Assembly (NCBI RefSeq): GCF_012911015.1
Contig: NZ_WVVV01000008.1
Location: 1 to 61,132 of the forward strand
Length of the DNA: 61,132 nt
Reading direction: 5' to 3'
Origin: Chelativorans sp. ZYF759
GTDB lineage: Bacteria; Pseudomonadota; Alphaproteobacteria; Rhizobiales; Rhizobiaceae
Notes under the pieces: model-generated
Database searches by the model: none
The model's input: the letters and a program-made list of their open reading frames with translations, nothing else
Told to the model about the DNA's origin: nothing
In this document: positions 24,216-33,261 of the stretch, one piece after another
Layout of the letters: every line of letters starts with the position of its first letter
How positions within the stretch are numbered: the stretch's first letter is position 1
Program-made: the position numbers and the translations under genes

Positions 24216-25160
24216 TCATCCTCGCTTGATGCGCGGGTCGATCATTGCTTGCAGCATATCGACGAAGAGATTGAGGAAGACGAAGAACAGCGCCAGGACC
24301 AGGATCGTCCCCTGGAGCAGCGGCAGATCCCGCTGGAAGATCGCGGTGTTGAGCAGAAAGCCGGTTCCTGGCCAGGAGAAAACGGTTTCGATCAGGATCG
24401 ATCCGCCCAGCAGATAGCCGAGTTGCAGTCCCATCACCGCGATCGCCGTGGGCGCGGCGTTCTTGATCACGTGCAGGAACACCCGGCCTTCCCCAAGTCC
24501 TTTTGCCCGCAGCGCATCGACGAAGTCGTTGGAGAGGATGTCGCCCACCAGCGCACGCACCGTGCGCGTTATGATCCCCATGGGGATGACGGCCATGGTG
24601 ACGGCCGGAAGCACGAGATATTGCAGGTGCGTCCAGGTCCAGCTCCAGTTGCCCGGCCCTGCACCGACGGCCGGCAGCCAGTTGAGCTGGACTGAAAAGA
24701 TGATCACCAGCACCATGCCCAGCCAGTAATGTGGTACTGAAACGCCTGCGATGGCGATCGAGGTGGCGAGCTTGTCAATCCAGCTGTCCCGGAAATAACC
24801 GGCGACGAGACCGAAGAACATGCCGAGCGCAAAGCCGAGCACTGCAGCCGTGCAGGCCAGCAAAAGCGTGTTGCGGACCGCCTGCAGCACTTCGGAAAGA
24901 ACGGGGCGCCCGTTGGCGATGGAGGCGCCGAGATCGCCTGACAGGGCGTTCGAGATCCATATCCAGAACTGGACCGGCAGCGGCCGGTCGAAACCGTACT
25001 GGATGCGCAACCGCTGTTCGAGCTCGACGGAGGCATCCGCCGGCAGGATCGAGATGAGAGGATCGCCCGGCGACAGATGCACCAGCATGAAGCAGACCAG
25101 GGCCACGCTGAACACGATCGGCACCGTGTAGGCGAGGCGCTTCGCGAGATAGACGAGCAT
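24216..25160 (-). CDS. Peptide-type ABC transporter permease (DppB-like)
   Basis: A 314-residue permease starting MLVYLAKRLAYTVPIVFSVA, the conserved DppB N-terminus. It contains LSPGDPLISILP and the EAA loop DALRAKGLGEGRVFLHVIKNA. Six hydrophobic segments are seen. It follows the binding-protein gene after a 69-base spacer that carries a strong hairpin (25190-25219). Confidence 0.94.
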   Translation of the reverse strand: MLVYLAKRLAYTVPIVFSVALVCFMLVHLSPGDPLISILPADASVELEQRLRIQYGFDRPLPVQFWIWISNALSGDLGASIANGRPVLSEVLQAVRNTLLLACTAAVLGFALGMFFGLVAGYFRDSWIDKLATSIAIAGVSVPHYWLGMVLVIIFSVQLNWLPAVGAGPGNWSWTWTHLQYLVLPAVTMAVIPMGIITRTVRALVGDILSNDFVDALRAKGLGEGRVFLHVIKNAAPTAIAVMGLQLGYLLGGSILIETVFSWPGTGFLLNTAIFQRDLPLLQGTILVLALFFVFLNLFVDMLQAMIDPRIKRG

Positions 25161-25189
25161 GAGCTGCCAGCCTCTTTTGATACCGCGGG

Positions 25190-25219
25190 AGCCACGGCAG
25201 GCATCAGCCTGCCGTGGCT
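25190..25219 (-). other. Intercistronic hairpin between binding-protein and permease genes
   Basis: Perfect 12-bp arms, AGCCACGGCAGG and CCTGCCGTGGCT, enclose a 6-base loop. There is no T tract on the transcribed (minus) strand, so it is more likely an mRNA-stabilising or partial-termination element. Such an element would raise binding-protein output over permease, as seen in many ABC operons. Confidence 0.6.
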
Positions 25220-25229
25220 TTGCTGGTGT

Positions 25230-26888
25230 CTATTCCTCGATCGAGATCGGTGAGAAATCGATGAACCAGCTCTTGGGCTGGATCACGTTCTGCACGTTCG
25301 GGCTCATCGCGCGCGGGCTGACGTCGTGCGCGACATAGAGGAAGGCCGCGTCGTTCACCGAGGCGGCATGGAGTTCTGCAAGTGCCGCGTCGCGCGCCTC
25401 CGGCTCGAAGGTCCGGCGGGCCTTCTCCACCAATTCGTCATAGAGAGGCTCGTTGATGTAGCCCCAATTGTTCGAGACGGGCGCAGCCATCCCGGACTGA
25501 AGGAAGCGGACGAGTGCGAAGAACGGGTCCATCGTGGCAAAGGTCACGTTGGTCGAATGCGCCCCGAGCGATGCCGGATCCTTCGCCCCCTGGCGCCAGT
25601 TGGTGAAGAGCGTGTTCCACTCCAGCACCTCCAGCTCGACGTCGAAATAGCATTCGCCGAGCGCCTGCTGGATATACTCGTTCATCGGCAGGGGCTGCAT
25701 CTGGCCCGAACCCGACGCCGAGGTCAGTGCCTTCACCGAAAGGCGGTTCTCGGCCGAGAAACCGCTCTCCTCCATCAGACGGCGACCCTCGTCGGGATCG
25801 AAGGTGATGTTGAAGGTTACGTCGCCGCGCCAGGGATGGCCCTCTTCCACTGCGCCCGTGGCCGGTGCCATGAGGCCCGCGAGGAGGCCGTCGCGCATGC
25901 CTTCGCGGTCGATGCACAGATTGGCGGCCTGGCGGACATTGACGTCGTTCCAGGGCGAGCCCTCGATGCGCGAAAACTGCCACGGCCACACATGGGGGGC
26001 TTCGTTCTTGTGGATCACGAAGCCGCGGCTTTCGATCTGGGCGATTGCATCGGGTGCCGGCGCCTCGATCCAGTCGACCTGACCCGACAGAAGCGCCGCG
26101 GTGCGCGCATTGGCTTCCGGCATGGGGTAGAGAACCAGCCTGTCCACATTGGGCACGCGGCCGGCATCCCAATAGTCGTCGTTCTTCACCAGTTCCAGCC
26201 GCTCGCGCGGCGCGAAGCTCTCCATGATCCAAGGGCCCGTGCCCGAAGCGTCGCGCGCGAAAGCGTCCCAGGCGGCCGCTGCCTTTGCCGTATCGTCGCC
26301 GCTGGCTCCGTCGAAGAACTCCTGCCACTTCGCCGGGCTCGCCATGAACAGGTTGGTAAGGTTGATTGGCAGGAATGAATCCGGCTCCGAGGTCGTCAGC
26401 TCGACGGTGTATTCGTCGATCTTGGTCGCCGAGCGCAGCGTTGGCATGCGCGACGCGGTGACGCCGACCTGGCTGGCGTCATAGTGAAGCGCGTCCTCGT
26501 CGAGCACCTTCTGGACGTTCCACACGACCGCATCGGCATCGAAGGGTGATCCATCATGGAAGGTGACACCCTCGCGCAGGACGAAGGTCCACTTGGTCTG
26601 GTCGTCCTCGTTGACCGACCATTCCGTGGCCAGCCCAGGGATCACGACACTGGCATCTTCCGCGGACGACAGGTCCCACTGCGTCAGCGCGTCATACATT
26701 GTCAGACCGGTGAAGCGGTTGCCCTCGAAGCCCTGATCCGGCTGACCGAGCGTGCGCGGGATGTCGCCCGCCGTCATGCCGATGCGCAGGACCGACTCGG
26801 CCGATGCGACCCCAGTTTGAAGCGCAAGCGCCATGGCCAGGCAGCATCCGCCAAGCAACGCGCGGGTTTTGGTGTTCAAGCTGTGCAT
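25230..26888 (-). CDS. Peptide-type ABC transporter substrate-binding protein (SBP_bac_5)
   Basis: A 552-residue periplasmic protein. The signal peptide (GCCLAMALALQTGVASAE, cleavage near ASA) is followed by SBP_bac_5 blocks such as TKWTFVLREGVTFHDGSPF and FDPDEGRRLMEESGF. The ATG at 26888 has a GAGGAGAG site upstream; the frame is open further upstream without a plausible start. It is the first gene of the transporter operon that ends with the racemase-family gene. The ligand is unknown. Confidence 0.94.
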   Translation of the reverse strand: MHSLNTKTRALLGGCCLAMALALQTGVASAESVLRIGMTAGDIPRTLGQPDQGFEGNRFTGLTMYDALTQWDLSSAEDASVVIPGLATEWSVNEDDQTKWTFVLREGVTFHDGSPFDADAVVWNVQKVLDEDALHYDASQVGVTASRMPTLRSATKIDEYTVELTTSEPDSFLPINLTNLFMASPAKWQEFFDGASGDDTAKAAAAWDAFARDASGTGPWIMESFAPRERLELVKNDDYWDAGRVPNVDRLVLYPMPEANARTAALLSGQVDWIEAPAPDAIAQIESRGFVIHKNEAPHVWPWQFSRIEGSPWNDVNVRQAANLCIDREGMRDGLLAGLMAPATGAVEEGHPWRGDVTFNITFDPDEGRRLMEESGFSAENRLSVKALTSASGSGQMQPLPMNEYIQQALGECYFDVELEVLEWNTLFTNWRQGAKDPASLGAHSTNVTFATMDPFFALVRFLQSGMAAPVSNNWGYINEPLYDELVEKARRTFEPEARDAALAELHAASVNDAAFLYVAHDVSPRAMSPNVQNVIQPKSWFIDFSPISIEE

Positions 26889-27128
26889 TGTGTCCAACTC
26901 TCCTCTGGATGATCGCCGGCGCGCTTCTGGAGGCGCGCTCATGCAACCAAGGAAAGCAAGGGACATGCCAGACGGATTCTGGCCCGGCAGATGCAACCTT
27001 CCTACGGGGTACTTGCTTGGACTGACTAGAATTTGCTCAGTTTGCAAAAATACAGTGCGGTCCACGCCGCGCATGAGAAGGGGCAGACGGCGGGCAGGTG
27101 GTCCGGCGAGCCGAACGGGTTCGTCGCC

Positions 27129-29096
27129 TCAGGAAAGCTCGCCGGCGTTCGCGTCGGCGCTGCGGCGGCTCCTCGGGCCGCGCCACAACTCGTAGCCGAC
27201 GAGGACGATGCCCGCGGCCATGCCGGCCAGATCGGTATAGACCGCCCCCTCGAACGCTCCCGCCGGCATCAATGCCATCATGCCTGCGCCGAGGAAGGCC
27301 ACGCGGTGGATGGCGCCCAGCGATCTTGTCATGTAGCCGACCATCCCGACCGACCCCAGGAACACGCCGAACAGCGCGGTCGCCACCGCCATTGCGATCT
27401 CGCCCGCCTCGCCCTGCATGACGAGGGCCGGCGAGAACACGAAGAGGAACGGCACGATATAGGCGGTCCAGCCGAATCGCATCGCCTGCAGCGCCGTGGC
27501 CAGCGGATCGCCCTTGGCGATCGAGGCGGCGGCGAAGGCCGCGACCGCGACCGGCGGCGTGACGAAGGACAGAAGCCCGAAATACATCACGTAGAGATGC
27601 GCCGAGATCGGGGTCACGCCGAGTTCGATAATGGCCGGCGCGACGAGCGCGGCGAGCAGCACATAGACGCCCACCGTCGGCAGGCCCATGCCCAGGATGA
27701 TGCAGACCACCGCAGCGATGAGAAGAAGCAGGAGCAGGCTTCCCCGGCCGATCTGGACGAGCGTCAGTGTCAGGCTGAAGCCGAGCCCGGATATCGACAG
27801 GACACCGATCACCACCCCGGCGCCGGCGCATATGACGATGATGTCGACCGCGCTCAGACCTGTTCGGTGCACGCTGCGCAGCAGGTCCTGAATCGCGGGA
27901 CGCTTGCCCTTGTAGCCGAAGAGCACGGCCAGAACGATCAGCGTGACGATCGCGGCGACGACGGCCATCTGCGGCTGCCAGTTGAGCGAGAACAGCGCGT
28001 AGATCATCACCACGAAGGGCAGGAAGAAGTGCCATCCCGATTTCAGCACGTCGCGCGCGCGTGGAAGCTCCGAGCGCGGCATCGCGTTGATTCCGGCCTT
28101 GCCGGCCTCAAGGTCCACCTGGATGAACAGGGCGAGATAATAGAGGACCGCCGGCACGAGCGCGGCGAGCAGAACTTCCGAATAAGGGATCTGCAGGAAC
28201 TCGGCGATCAGGAACGCCGATGCGCCCATGACGGGCGGCATCAACTGCCCGCCGGTGGAGGCAACGGCCTCGATCCCTCCCGCGCGTGCCGGCGAATAGC
28301 CCGCCCGCTTCATCCAGGGAATCGTGATGACGCCCGATGCGACCACATTGGCCACAGCACTGCCCGAGATGGAGCCGAAGAGCGAGGAGGCCAGCACCGC
28401 GATCTTGGCCGGCCCGCCCCGGAAGCCGCCCATCAGCGACAGTGAAAGATCCGAAAGGAACGCCGCACCCCCGGTCACGCTGAGCAGGCTCCCGAAAAGC
28501 AGAAAGGCGACGATCACGGTGCAGGCCACGATGATCGGCGTGCCGAGCATGCCGTTGACGTCGATCGCCAGATAGGCCGCCAGCCTCTGAACGTCGGACG
28601 AACGTCCGTCCAGCGGCTCCGGCACGAGATGGCCGTAGAGACCATATAGCACGAAGAGGATGATGATGATCGGCAGCGACCAGCCGGTTGCGCGGCGCAG
28701 CGCCTCGATGCTGAGCACGATCATCACGCCGCCCGCGATGACGCCGCCCCGCGGGCGCATCAAGATCAGATCGACCAGGCTGGGAATGTTGACGGCCAAA
28801 TACATGCCCGACGCCAGCCCTGCGGCCGCGAACAGCCAGTCATACCAGGGGATGGTCGACCGCATCGTGTCGCGGCGAGCCGGCAAATGGAGGAAGGCCA
28901 AAGCAAGGCTGACCGCCAGCATGCCGGCGACGAATTGCTGGGTCAGAATATTGAGCCCGACCCGGCGGAAGAGATCGCCGCCCCACATGAGGGCGGCGAT
29001 GGTGATGGCGGAGGCGAGCGCGATCTTGAGCCAGCCGACCGCACCGGGCATTGCGGGGGTCGGTTCATCGTCCCTGGGGGAGACCGTCTCTGACAT
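27129..29096 (-). CDS. Fused TRAP transporter permease (DctQ-DctM fusion, TAXI type)
   Basis: A 655-residue protein with roughly 16-18 hydrophobic segments. The N-terminal four-helix DctQ-like part is fused to a DctM-like part with SISGSAVANVVASGVITIPWMKR and GMGLPTVGVYVLLAALVAP. This 4TM/12TM fusion is the permease architecture that partners TAXI binding proteins, and a TAXI gene is encoded 29 bases upstream. It is driven by ion gradients rather than ATP; TAXI systems often import dicarboxylates or glutamate-like compounds. Confidence 0.94.
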   Translation of the reverse strand: MSETVSPRDDEPTPAMPGAVGWLKIALASAITIAALMWGGDLFRRVGLNILTQQFVAGMLAVSLALAFLHLPARRDTMRSTIPWYDWLFAAAGLASGMYLAVNIPSLVDLILMRPRGGVIAGGVMIVLSIEALRRATGWSLPIIIILFVLYGLYGHLVPEPLDGRSSDVQRLAAYLAIDVNGMLGTPIIVACTVIVAFLLFGSLLSVTGGAAFLSDLSLSLMGGFRGGPAKIAVLASSLFGSISGSAVANVVASGVITIPWMKRAGYSPARAGGIEAVASTGGQLMPPVMGASAFLIAEFLQIPYSEVLLAALVPAVLYYLALFIQVDLEAGKAGINAMPRSELPRARDVLKSGWHFFLPFVVMIYALFSLNWQPQMAVVAAIVTLIVLAVLFGYKGKRPAIQDLLRSVHRTGLSAVDIIVICAGAGVVIGVLSISGLGFSLTLTLVQIGRGSLLLLLLIAAVVCIILGMGLPTVGVYVLLAALVAPAIIELGVTPISAHLYVMYFGLLSFVTPPVAVAAFAAASIAKGDPLATALQAMRFGWTAYIVPFLFVFSPALVMQGEAGEIAMAVATALFGVFLGSVGMVGYMTRSLGAIHRVAFLGAGMMALMPAGAFEGAVYTDLAGMAAGIVLVGYELWRGPRSRRSADANAGELS

Positions 29097-29125
29097 GATG
29101 CGCGCCCGTTCCCGTCTGGCTACGT

Positions 29126-30085
29126 CTATTCGCCGTCTGCGATGCCGACTTCCTCGAAATAGCGCATGGCGCCGGGATGATATTCGACCGGGTCCAGCGA
29201 TCGTGCCATGGCATCCGGATCAAAACCCCGGAAGGCAGGGAAGCTGGCCACCAGCGCATCCTTGTTCTCGTGCAGCGCCTTGGTGATCTCGTAGATGATG
29301 TCGTCGCTGGTCGAGGCACTGGCGAATGCAACTGCATCGATGGCCAGTGCCATCGTCGGCTCCGTTACGCCGGGATTGCCGGGCCCTGGCTGCTCCTCGC
29401 GGAAATAGGCCTGCGGCAGGAACTGCCGTACCGCTTCCAGTTCCTCTTCCGTGTTCTGGAACGGCAGCACCCGCAGTCCCCCCACCGCGGCGTCGACCTC
29501 GCTGACCTTCGCACCGCCCAGCGCGAAGAAGAACGCATCGACGCGACCGGTGGCAAAATCGTCGGCGCCGGCCACCGTGTTGGCCACGGTCACGGTGTCG
29601 ACATCGTCCACGGTCAGGCCGGCGGAAGCGTAGATTGCATCCATCATGGTCGCAGCGATCTGCTGGCTGCTGTAGCCGCTCGGCAGCGTGCGGCCGCGCA
29701 GGTCCGCCAGCGTCTCGATGTCGGAATCAGCCCGCACGAAGACACCGAAGCGAAGCGGGAACATCGTACCCACCGCGCGCAGGCCTTCCTGGGGCCGCCC
29801 TTCGAAATGCTCGAGCCCGACAACCGCGGCGCCGATCTCGTGCGCGGTTCCCACCCCGATGTCGATGTCGCCTTCACTGACGGCGGGGATATAGACATTC
29901 GCGCTTGCGAAGGGTTGCAGGATTGCCCGCATGCCTGCCTTTTCGTTGATGACGCTGGCCACGGCCGTGCCGGCCGAATGGAACAGCGAACCGGGCGTGG
30001 CAGTGCCCACCGTGACGGTCTGGGCGAACACCTGCGCGGGAGCCGCCAGGAGCAATCCTGCCAGCAAGAAAGCTGCCGATTTCAT
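29126..30085 (-). CDS. TAXI-family TRAP substrate-binding protein
   Basis: A 319-residue periplasmic protein. The signal peptide MKSAAFLLAGLLLAAPAQVF ends near FAQ and is followed at once by TVTVGTATPGSLFHSAGTA, the TAXI N-terminal block. DDFATGRVDAFFFALGG is also typical. A GGAGGAAAC site precedes the ATG at 30085; a longer open start at 30127 is not supported by the signal peptide. It partners the fused permease downstream. Confidence 0.93.
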   Translation of the reverse strand: MKSAAFLLAGLLLAAPAQVFAQTVTVGTATPGSLFHSAGTAVASVINEKAGMRAILQPFASANVYIPAVSEGDIDIGVGTAHEIGAAVVGLEHFEGRPQEGLRAVGTMFPLRFGVFVRADSDIETLADLRGRTLPSGYSSQQIAATMMDAIYASAGLTVDDVDTVTVANTVAGADDFATGRVDAFFFALGGAKVSEVDAAVGGLRVLPFQNTEEELEAVRQFLPQAYFREEQPGPGNPGVTEPTMALAIDAVAFASASTSDDIIYEITKALHENKDALVASFPAFRGFDPDAMARSLDPVEYHPGAMRYFEEVGIADGE

Positions 30086-30252
30086 GTTTCCTCCTTTGGG
30101 CCCGACAATCAGAAAGATGTCCTCCATGGGCCTTTGTCTTTTTCGTCGGCGTCATGATCGAAGTCGCCAACTCTGCGACATTACTGTCGGCCTGGGGCTG
30201 GCGGTAGGGGAACCGGCCTGAACAGGATGTTCGATTAATGGAACAGGGCTGC

Positions 30253-31149
30253 CTATGCGTGGCTCTGGAGATAGGCCGACATGGAATCCAGGAAGCCACG
30301 CATCTTGGCCGGTGCATAGCGCCGCGCGAGGTAGGTTGCCGAAGCCGTCAATGGCGGGCTTGCCCAGTCGAGCGGGATGCGCATCAAGGTCTCGTCCGCG
30401 AGGTCCTGCCGACACATGATGTCAGGCATCAGGCCTATCCCGAGATCACCGAGAACGAGTTCGCGGACAAGCACCGCATGGTTGACCACGGCCCTGGCCG
30501 AGGGCGGTCTCGGCTCGCCCTCCTGCGGCTGGAGTGGAGGAAAGATGCGGTCGCGAATCTGGTATTGGTGGAGGATCATGTCATGGTCGGCGAGTTCCGA
30601 ATACGCCCTGGGCATGCCCCTGGCCGCAATGTATCGTGGCGTTGCGTAGAAACTGCGCGGAAGTTCGGCCAGCTTGCGCGACGGATTGTAGGTTTCCGGC
30701 GGGTTGCCGAAATGAATGACCACGTCGAACGGCTCCTCGGCAACATCGACGACGCGGTTGTGCGCTTCGATTTCCAGCCGCAGGGCAGGGTGGTTCTTGG
30801 CGAAATCGGCGATGGCTTCGCTGACCCAGCCGATGAAGAAGATTGGCATGCTCACCCGCAGAACGCCGCTCATTTCGTCCTGCATCTGTGCGGTCTGCAG
30901 GTTCGCCTGTTCCAGTTCCGCGACGATGTGCTCGCAACGCCGATAGAGGGCCTGCCCGCTTTCCGTGAGACCAAGCGCCCGCGCGCCACGCTTGAGCAGT
31001 GTGGATCCAAGCTGCTCTTCAAGCAGGCGCAGGCGGCGGCTGATGGTCGATTTCGGCATGTTGAGCGCCAGAGCCGCCTTGTTGATGCTGCGCGCCCTGA
31101 CGACATCGTGGAACAGGATCAATGCGTTCAGATCTAAGCGTGAGGTCAT
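30253..31149 (-). CDS. LysR-family transcriptional regulator
   Basis: A 298-residue regulator with an N-terminal winged HTH (LILFHDVVRARSINKAALAL, MPKSTISRRLRLLEEQLG) and a C-terminal effector-binding domain. The start MTSRLDLNAL fits the family. It is divergent from the acyl-CoA synthetase at 31241 and upstream of the TAXI genes in the same direction, so it could control either or both. The sequence resembles the DsdA/CrgA-like subgroup, with a long SMPIFFIGWVSEAI strand region. Confidence 0.9.
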   Translation of the reverse strand: MTSRLDLNALILFHDVVRARSINKAALALNMPKSTISRRLRLLEEQLGSTLLKRGARALGLTESGQALYRRCEHIVAELEQANLQTAQMQDEMSGVLRVSMPIFFIGWVSEAIADFAKNHPALRLEIEAHNRVVDVAEEPFDVVIHFGNPPETYNPSRKLAELPRSFYATPRYIAARGMPRAYSELADHDMILHQYQIRDRIFPPLQPQEGEPRPPSARAVVNHAVLVRELVLGDLGIGLMPDIMCRQDLADETLMRIPLDWASPPLTASATYLARRYAPAKMRGFLDSMSAYLQSHA

Positions 31150-31180
31150 GCGGTCATCTCGATCTTCGGGTTCGCCAAGT

Positions 31181-31196
31181 GTTCCATGAGCGGAAC
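31181..31196. promoter_or_regulatory. Candidate LysR operator
   Basis: A GTTCC-N6-GGAAC inverted repeat lies 32 bases before the LysR start and about 45 bases before the divergent acyl-CoA synthetase start, a typical site for a LysR protein that represses itself and activates the divergent gene. No binding consensus for this regulator is known. Confidence 0.4.
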
Positions 31197-31240
31197 TTTG
31201 GGTTCGGGCGTGCCGTCTAGTCAAGGTATGGCACGCGGCT

Positions 31241-33181
31241 ATGCTCCGGGCAGTTTCAAGCCGTGTGAAGCAGCAGCCGACCGTGAACAACGTAATCCTG
31301 AAGAATGAAGCCGGACGCCCCGGCCCGGAAGTCGCCCGCCGCGCCATCCGCGAACTCGCCGACATCCAGGCGCTGGAACGCTTTGGGCTCGAAGAGGTCG
31401 TGCCGGTATCCTCGACCTATGACCTGTTGCGTCGTTCCGCCCGGCTACATGGCGACATGCCGGCGGTGATCTATCTGCCCACAGGCTCTCTCGACGACAC
31501 GCCGCAGGTTCTGGATTTTTCGGCGCTGCTGGAAATGGTGAATCGCGCCGCAAATGCTTTCCGCGCGCTGGGCATCGGACGCGACGACACGGTCGCCATC
31601 TTGATGCCGACTATGCCCGAGACCCTCGTCGCCTTCCTCGGGGCCCAGGCGGCGGGCCGCGTGTGCCCGATCAACTACATGCTCTCATCCGACCACGTGG
31701 CGGAACTGCTCCAGCATGCGGAGGCCAAGGTCCTGGTCGTTCTCGGCCCGGATCCGGAGATCGACATCTGGAACAAGGTGGCCGAGATCAGGGAGCGGGC
31801 CGGCACGCTCAAACACGTGGTCGCGGTAGGCGCAACGGGAGGAGAGGACACCGTCGATTTCGCCGAACTTCTTGCCCGGCAGCCTGCGTCGCTGACATTC
31901 CCGCTCAGCATAGACAAAGGCGAGACGGCCGCCTTCTTCCACACCGGTGGCACCACCGGCCTGCCGAAACTGGTCCGCCATACCCATGAGAACGAGGTGC
32001 ACGTCTCCTGGTTCGCGGGCATGTTCTACGACATCGGTCCCGGCGACGTTGTGTTGAACGGGTTTCCGCTGTTCCATGTTGCTGGCGCATTCGTTCTGGC
32101 TGGAAGCGCCTTTGCCGCCGGTGCCGCCATCCTCATTCCCTCCAAGCTCGGCATGCGCAGCAAGCCCTTCGTGCGCGACTACTGGCAGGTCGTGCAGCGC
32201 TACCGGGTGACACTCCTTTCCGGTGGTCCGACTTTCGTCTCGACCCTGGTCGGGCGACCGGTCGAAAATGCCGACATAAGCCATGTGAAGGCCCTGTTCG
32301 GTGGCGGCTCGCCAATGCCCGCAGGCCTGGCATCGGCGTTCGAGACGCGCTTCGGCGTCCCCATTCGCTCGATCTACGGGATGACCGAGGCTGCGGGCAT
32401 GATTTCTGCCATTCCCCGCCACGCCAGCCGGAGACAGGGATCGTCGGGCTGGCGGCTGCCTTTCAGCGAGGTACGGGCATTCGGGGCACTGCCCAATGGC
32501 AACCCCGACCCGGATCGGCCGCTCACCGCCGGAGAGCACGGGCTCCTGGCGATCCGCGGTCCCAATGTTTCGCCGGGCTACAGCGACGAAAGACTGGCGG
32601 ATCAGGCGCGGATGCCCGGCGGATGGTTGGCGACCGGCGATACCGGGCGGATCGACCCCGACGGCCAGATCGTCGTTCTCGGCCGCTCCAAGGACGTCAT
32701 CATCAGGGGCGGGCACAACATCGATCCGCTGGTGATCGAGGAGGCGCTGATGCGTCATCCCGACGTGCAGCTCTGCGCGGCCGTCGGTCAGCCGGATCCC
32801 TATGCCGGCGAACTGCCGGTGGCCTTCCTCAAGCTCAAGCCGGGCGGCGAGTCCGATCCCTGGAAGGTCCTCGAGCAGGTTCGCAGCCACATTCCCGAAC
32901 CTGCCGCCGTGCCGAAGCAGCTCTATCTGCTCGACGACCTTCCGCTGACCACCACCGGCAAGGTATTCAAGCCCGCCCTTCGCCGTCTGGCCGTAGAGCA
33001 TGCCCTGAAGCGTCAGCTTGGTGATCTCCTGCCGGACGGCGCCCTTGTCGAACTCACCTGCCAGGAAGAGATGGGCCAGCGGCGGGTGGAGATCGTCCTG
33101 GCGCCAGGCGAAGACTTCCGCCGGGTCGTCGCCGAGCACATGTCGCGCCTGGCCATCACTTACGACACCCTCGAAGTCTGA
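31241..33181 (+). CDS. Acyl-CoA synthetase (AMP-forming)
   Basis: A protein of up to 646 residues of the ANL superfamily. The P-loop AAFFHTGGTTGLPKLVRHTH, the SIYGMTEAAG motif, GGWLATGDTGRIDPDGQIVV, the hinge RSKDVIIRGGHNIDP and the catalytic Lys in TTTGKVFKPALR are all present. It activates a carboxylic acid to its CoA thioester. The first ATG (31241) has only a weak ribosome site; a GTG at 31283 is an alternative. The substrate may be what the neighbouring TAXI transporter imports, but that is inference. Confidence 0.9.
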   Translation: MLRAVSSRVKQQPTVNNVILKNEAGRPGPEVARRAIRELADIQALERFGLEEVVPVSSTYDLLRRSARLHGDMPAVIYLPTGSLDDTPQVLDFSALLEMVNRAANAFRALGIGRDDTVAILMPTMPETLVAFLGAQAAGRVCPINYMLSSDHVAELLQHAEAKVLVVLGPDPEIDIWNKVAEIRERAGTLKHVVAVGATGGEDTVDFAELLARQPASLTFPLSIDKGETAAFFHTGGTTGLPKLVRHTHENEVHVSWFAGMFYDIGPGDVVLNGFPLFHVAGAFVLAGSAFAAGAAILIPSKLGMRSKPFVRDYWQVVQRYRVTLLSGGPTFVSTLVGRPVENADISHVKALFGGGSPMPAGLASAFETRFGVPIRSIYGMTEAAGMISAIPRHASRRQGSSGWRLPFSEVRAFGALPNGNPDPDRPLTAGEHGLLAIRGPNVSPGYSDERLADQARMPGGWLATGDTGRIDPDGQIVVLGRSKDVIIRGGHNIDPLVIEEALMRHPDVQLCAAVGQPDPYAGELPVAFLKLKPGGESDPWKVLEQVRSHIPEPAAVPKQLYLLDDLPLTTTGKVFKPALRRLAVEHALKRQLGDLLPDGALVELTCQEEMGQRRVEIVLAPGEDFRRVVAEHMSRLAITYDTLEV

Positions 33182-33198
33182 TCGCCGTCGCAAATGCG

Positions 33199-33230
33199 AG
33201 ACGGGCCGCCCTTTGGACGGCCCGTCTTTA
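33199..33230 (+). terminator. Rho-independent terminator after acyl-CoA synthetase
   Basis: 10-bp arms AGACGGGCCG and CGGCCCGTCT with a 9-base loop, followed by TTTA, 17 bases after the acyl-CoA synthetase stop. It may also serve the convergent ABC operon that ends at 33262. Confidence 0.75.
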
Positions 33231-33261
33231 GCTTCCTCGAATTTGCGCGGGGAGCTGACCT

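Noticed and set aside
31685..33193. Open frame of about 500 codons on the minus strand
   Set aside because: It lies entirely opposite the acyl-CoA synthetase, whose motifs are intact; the antisense frame is a product of high GC and codon bias.
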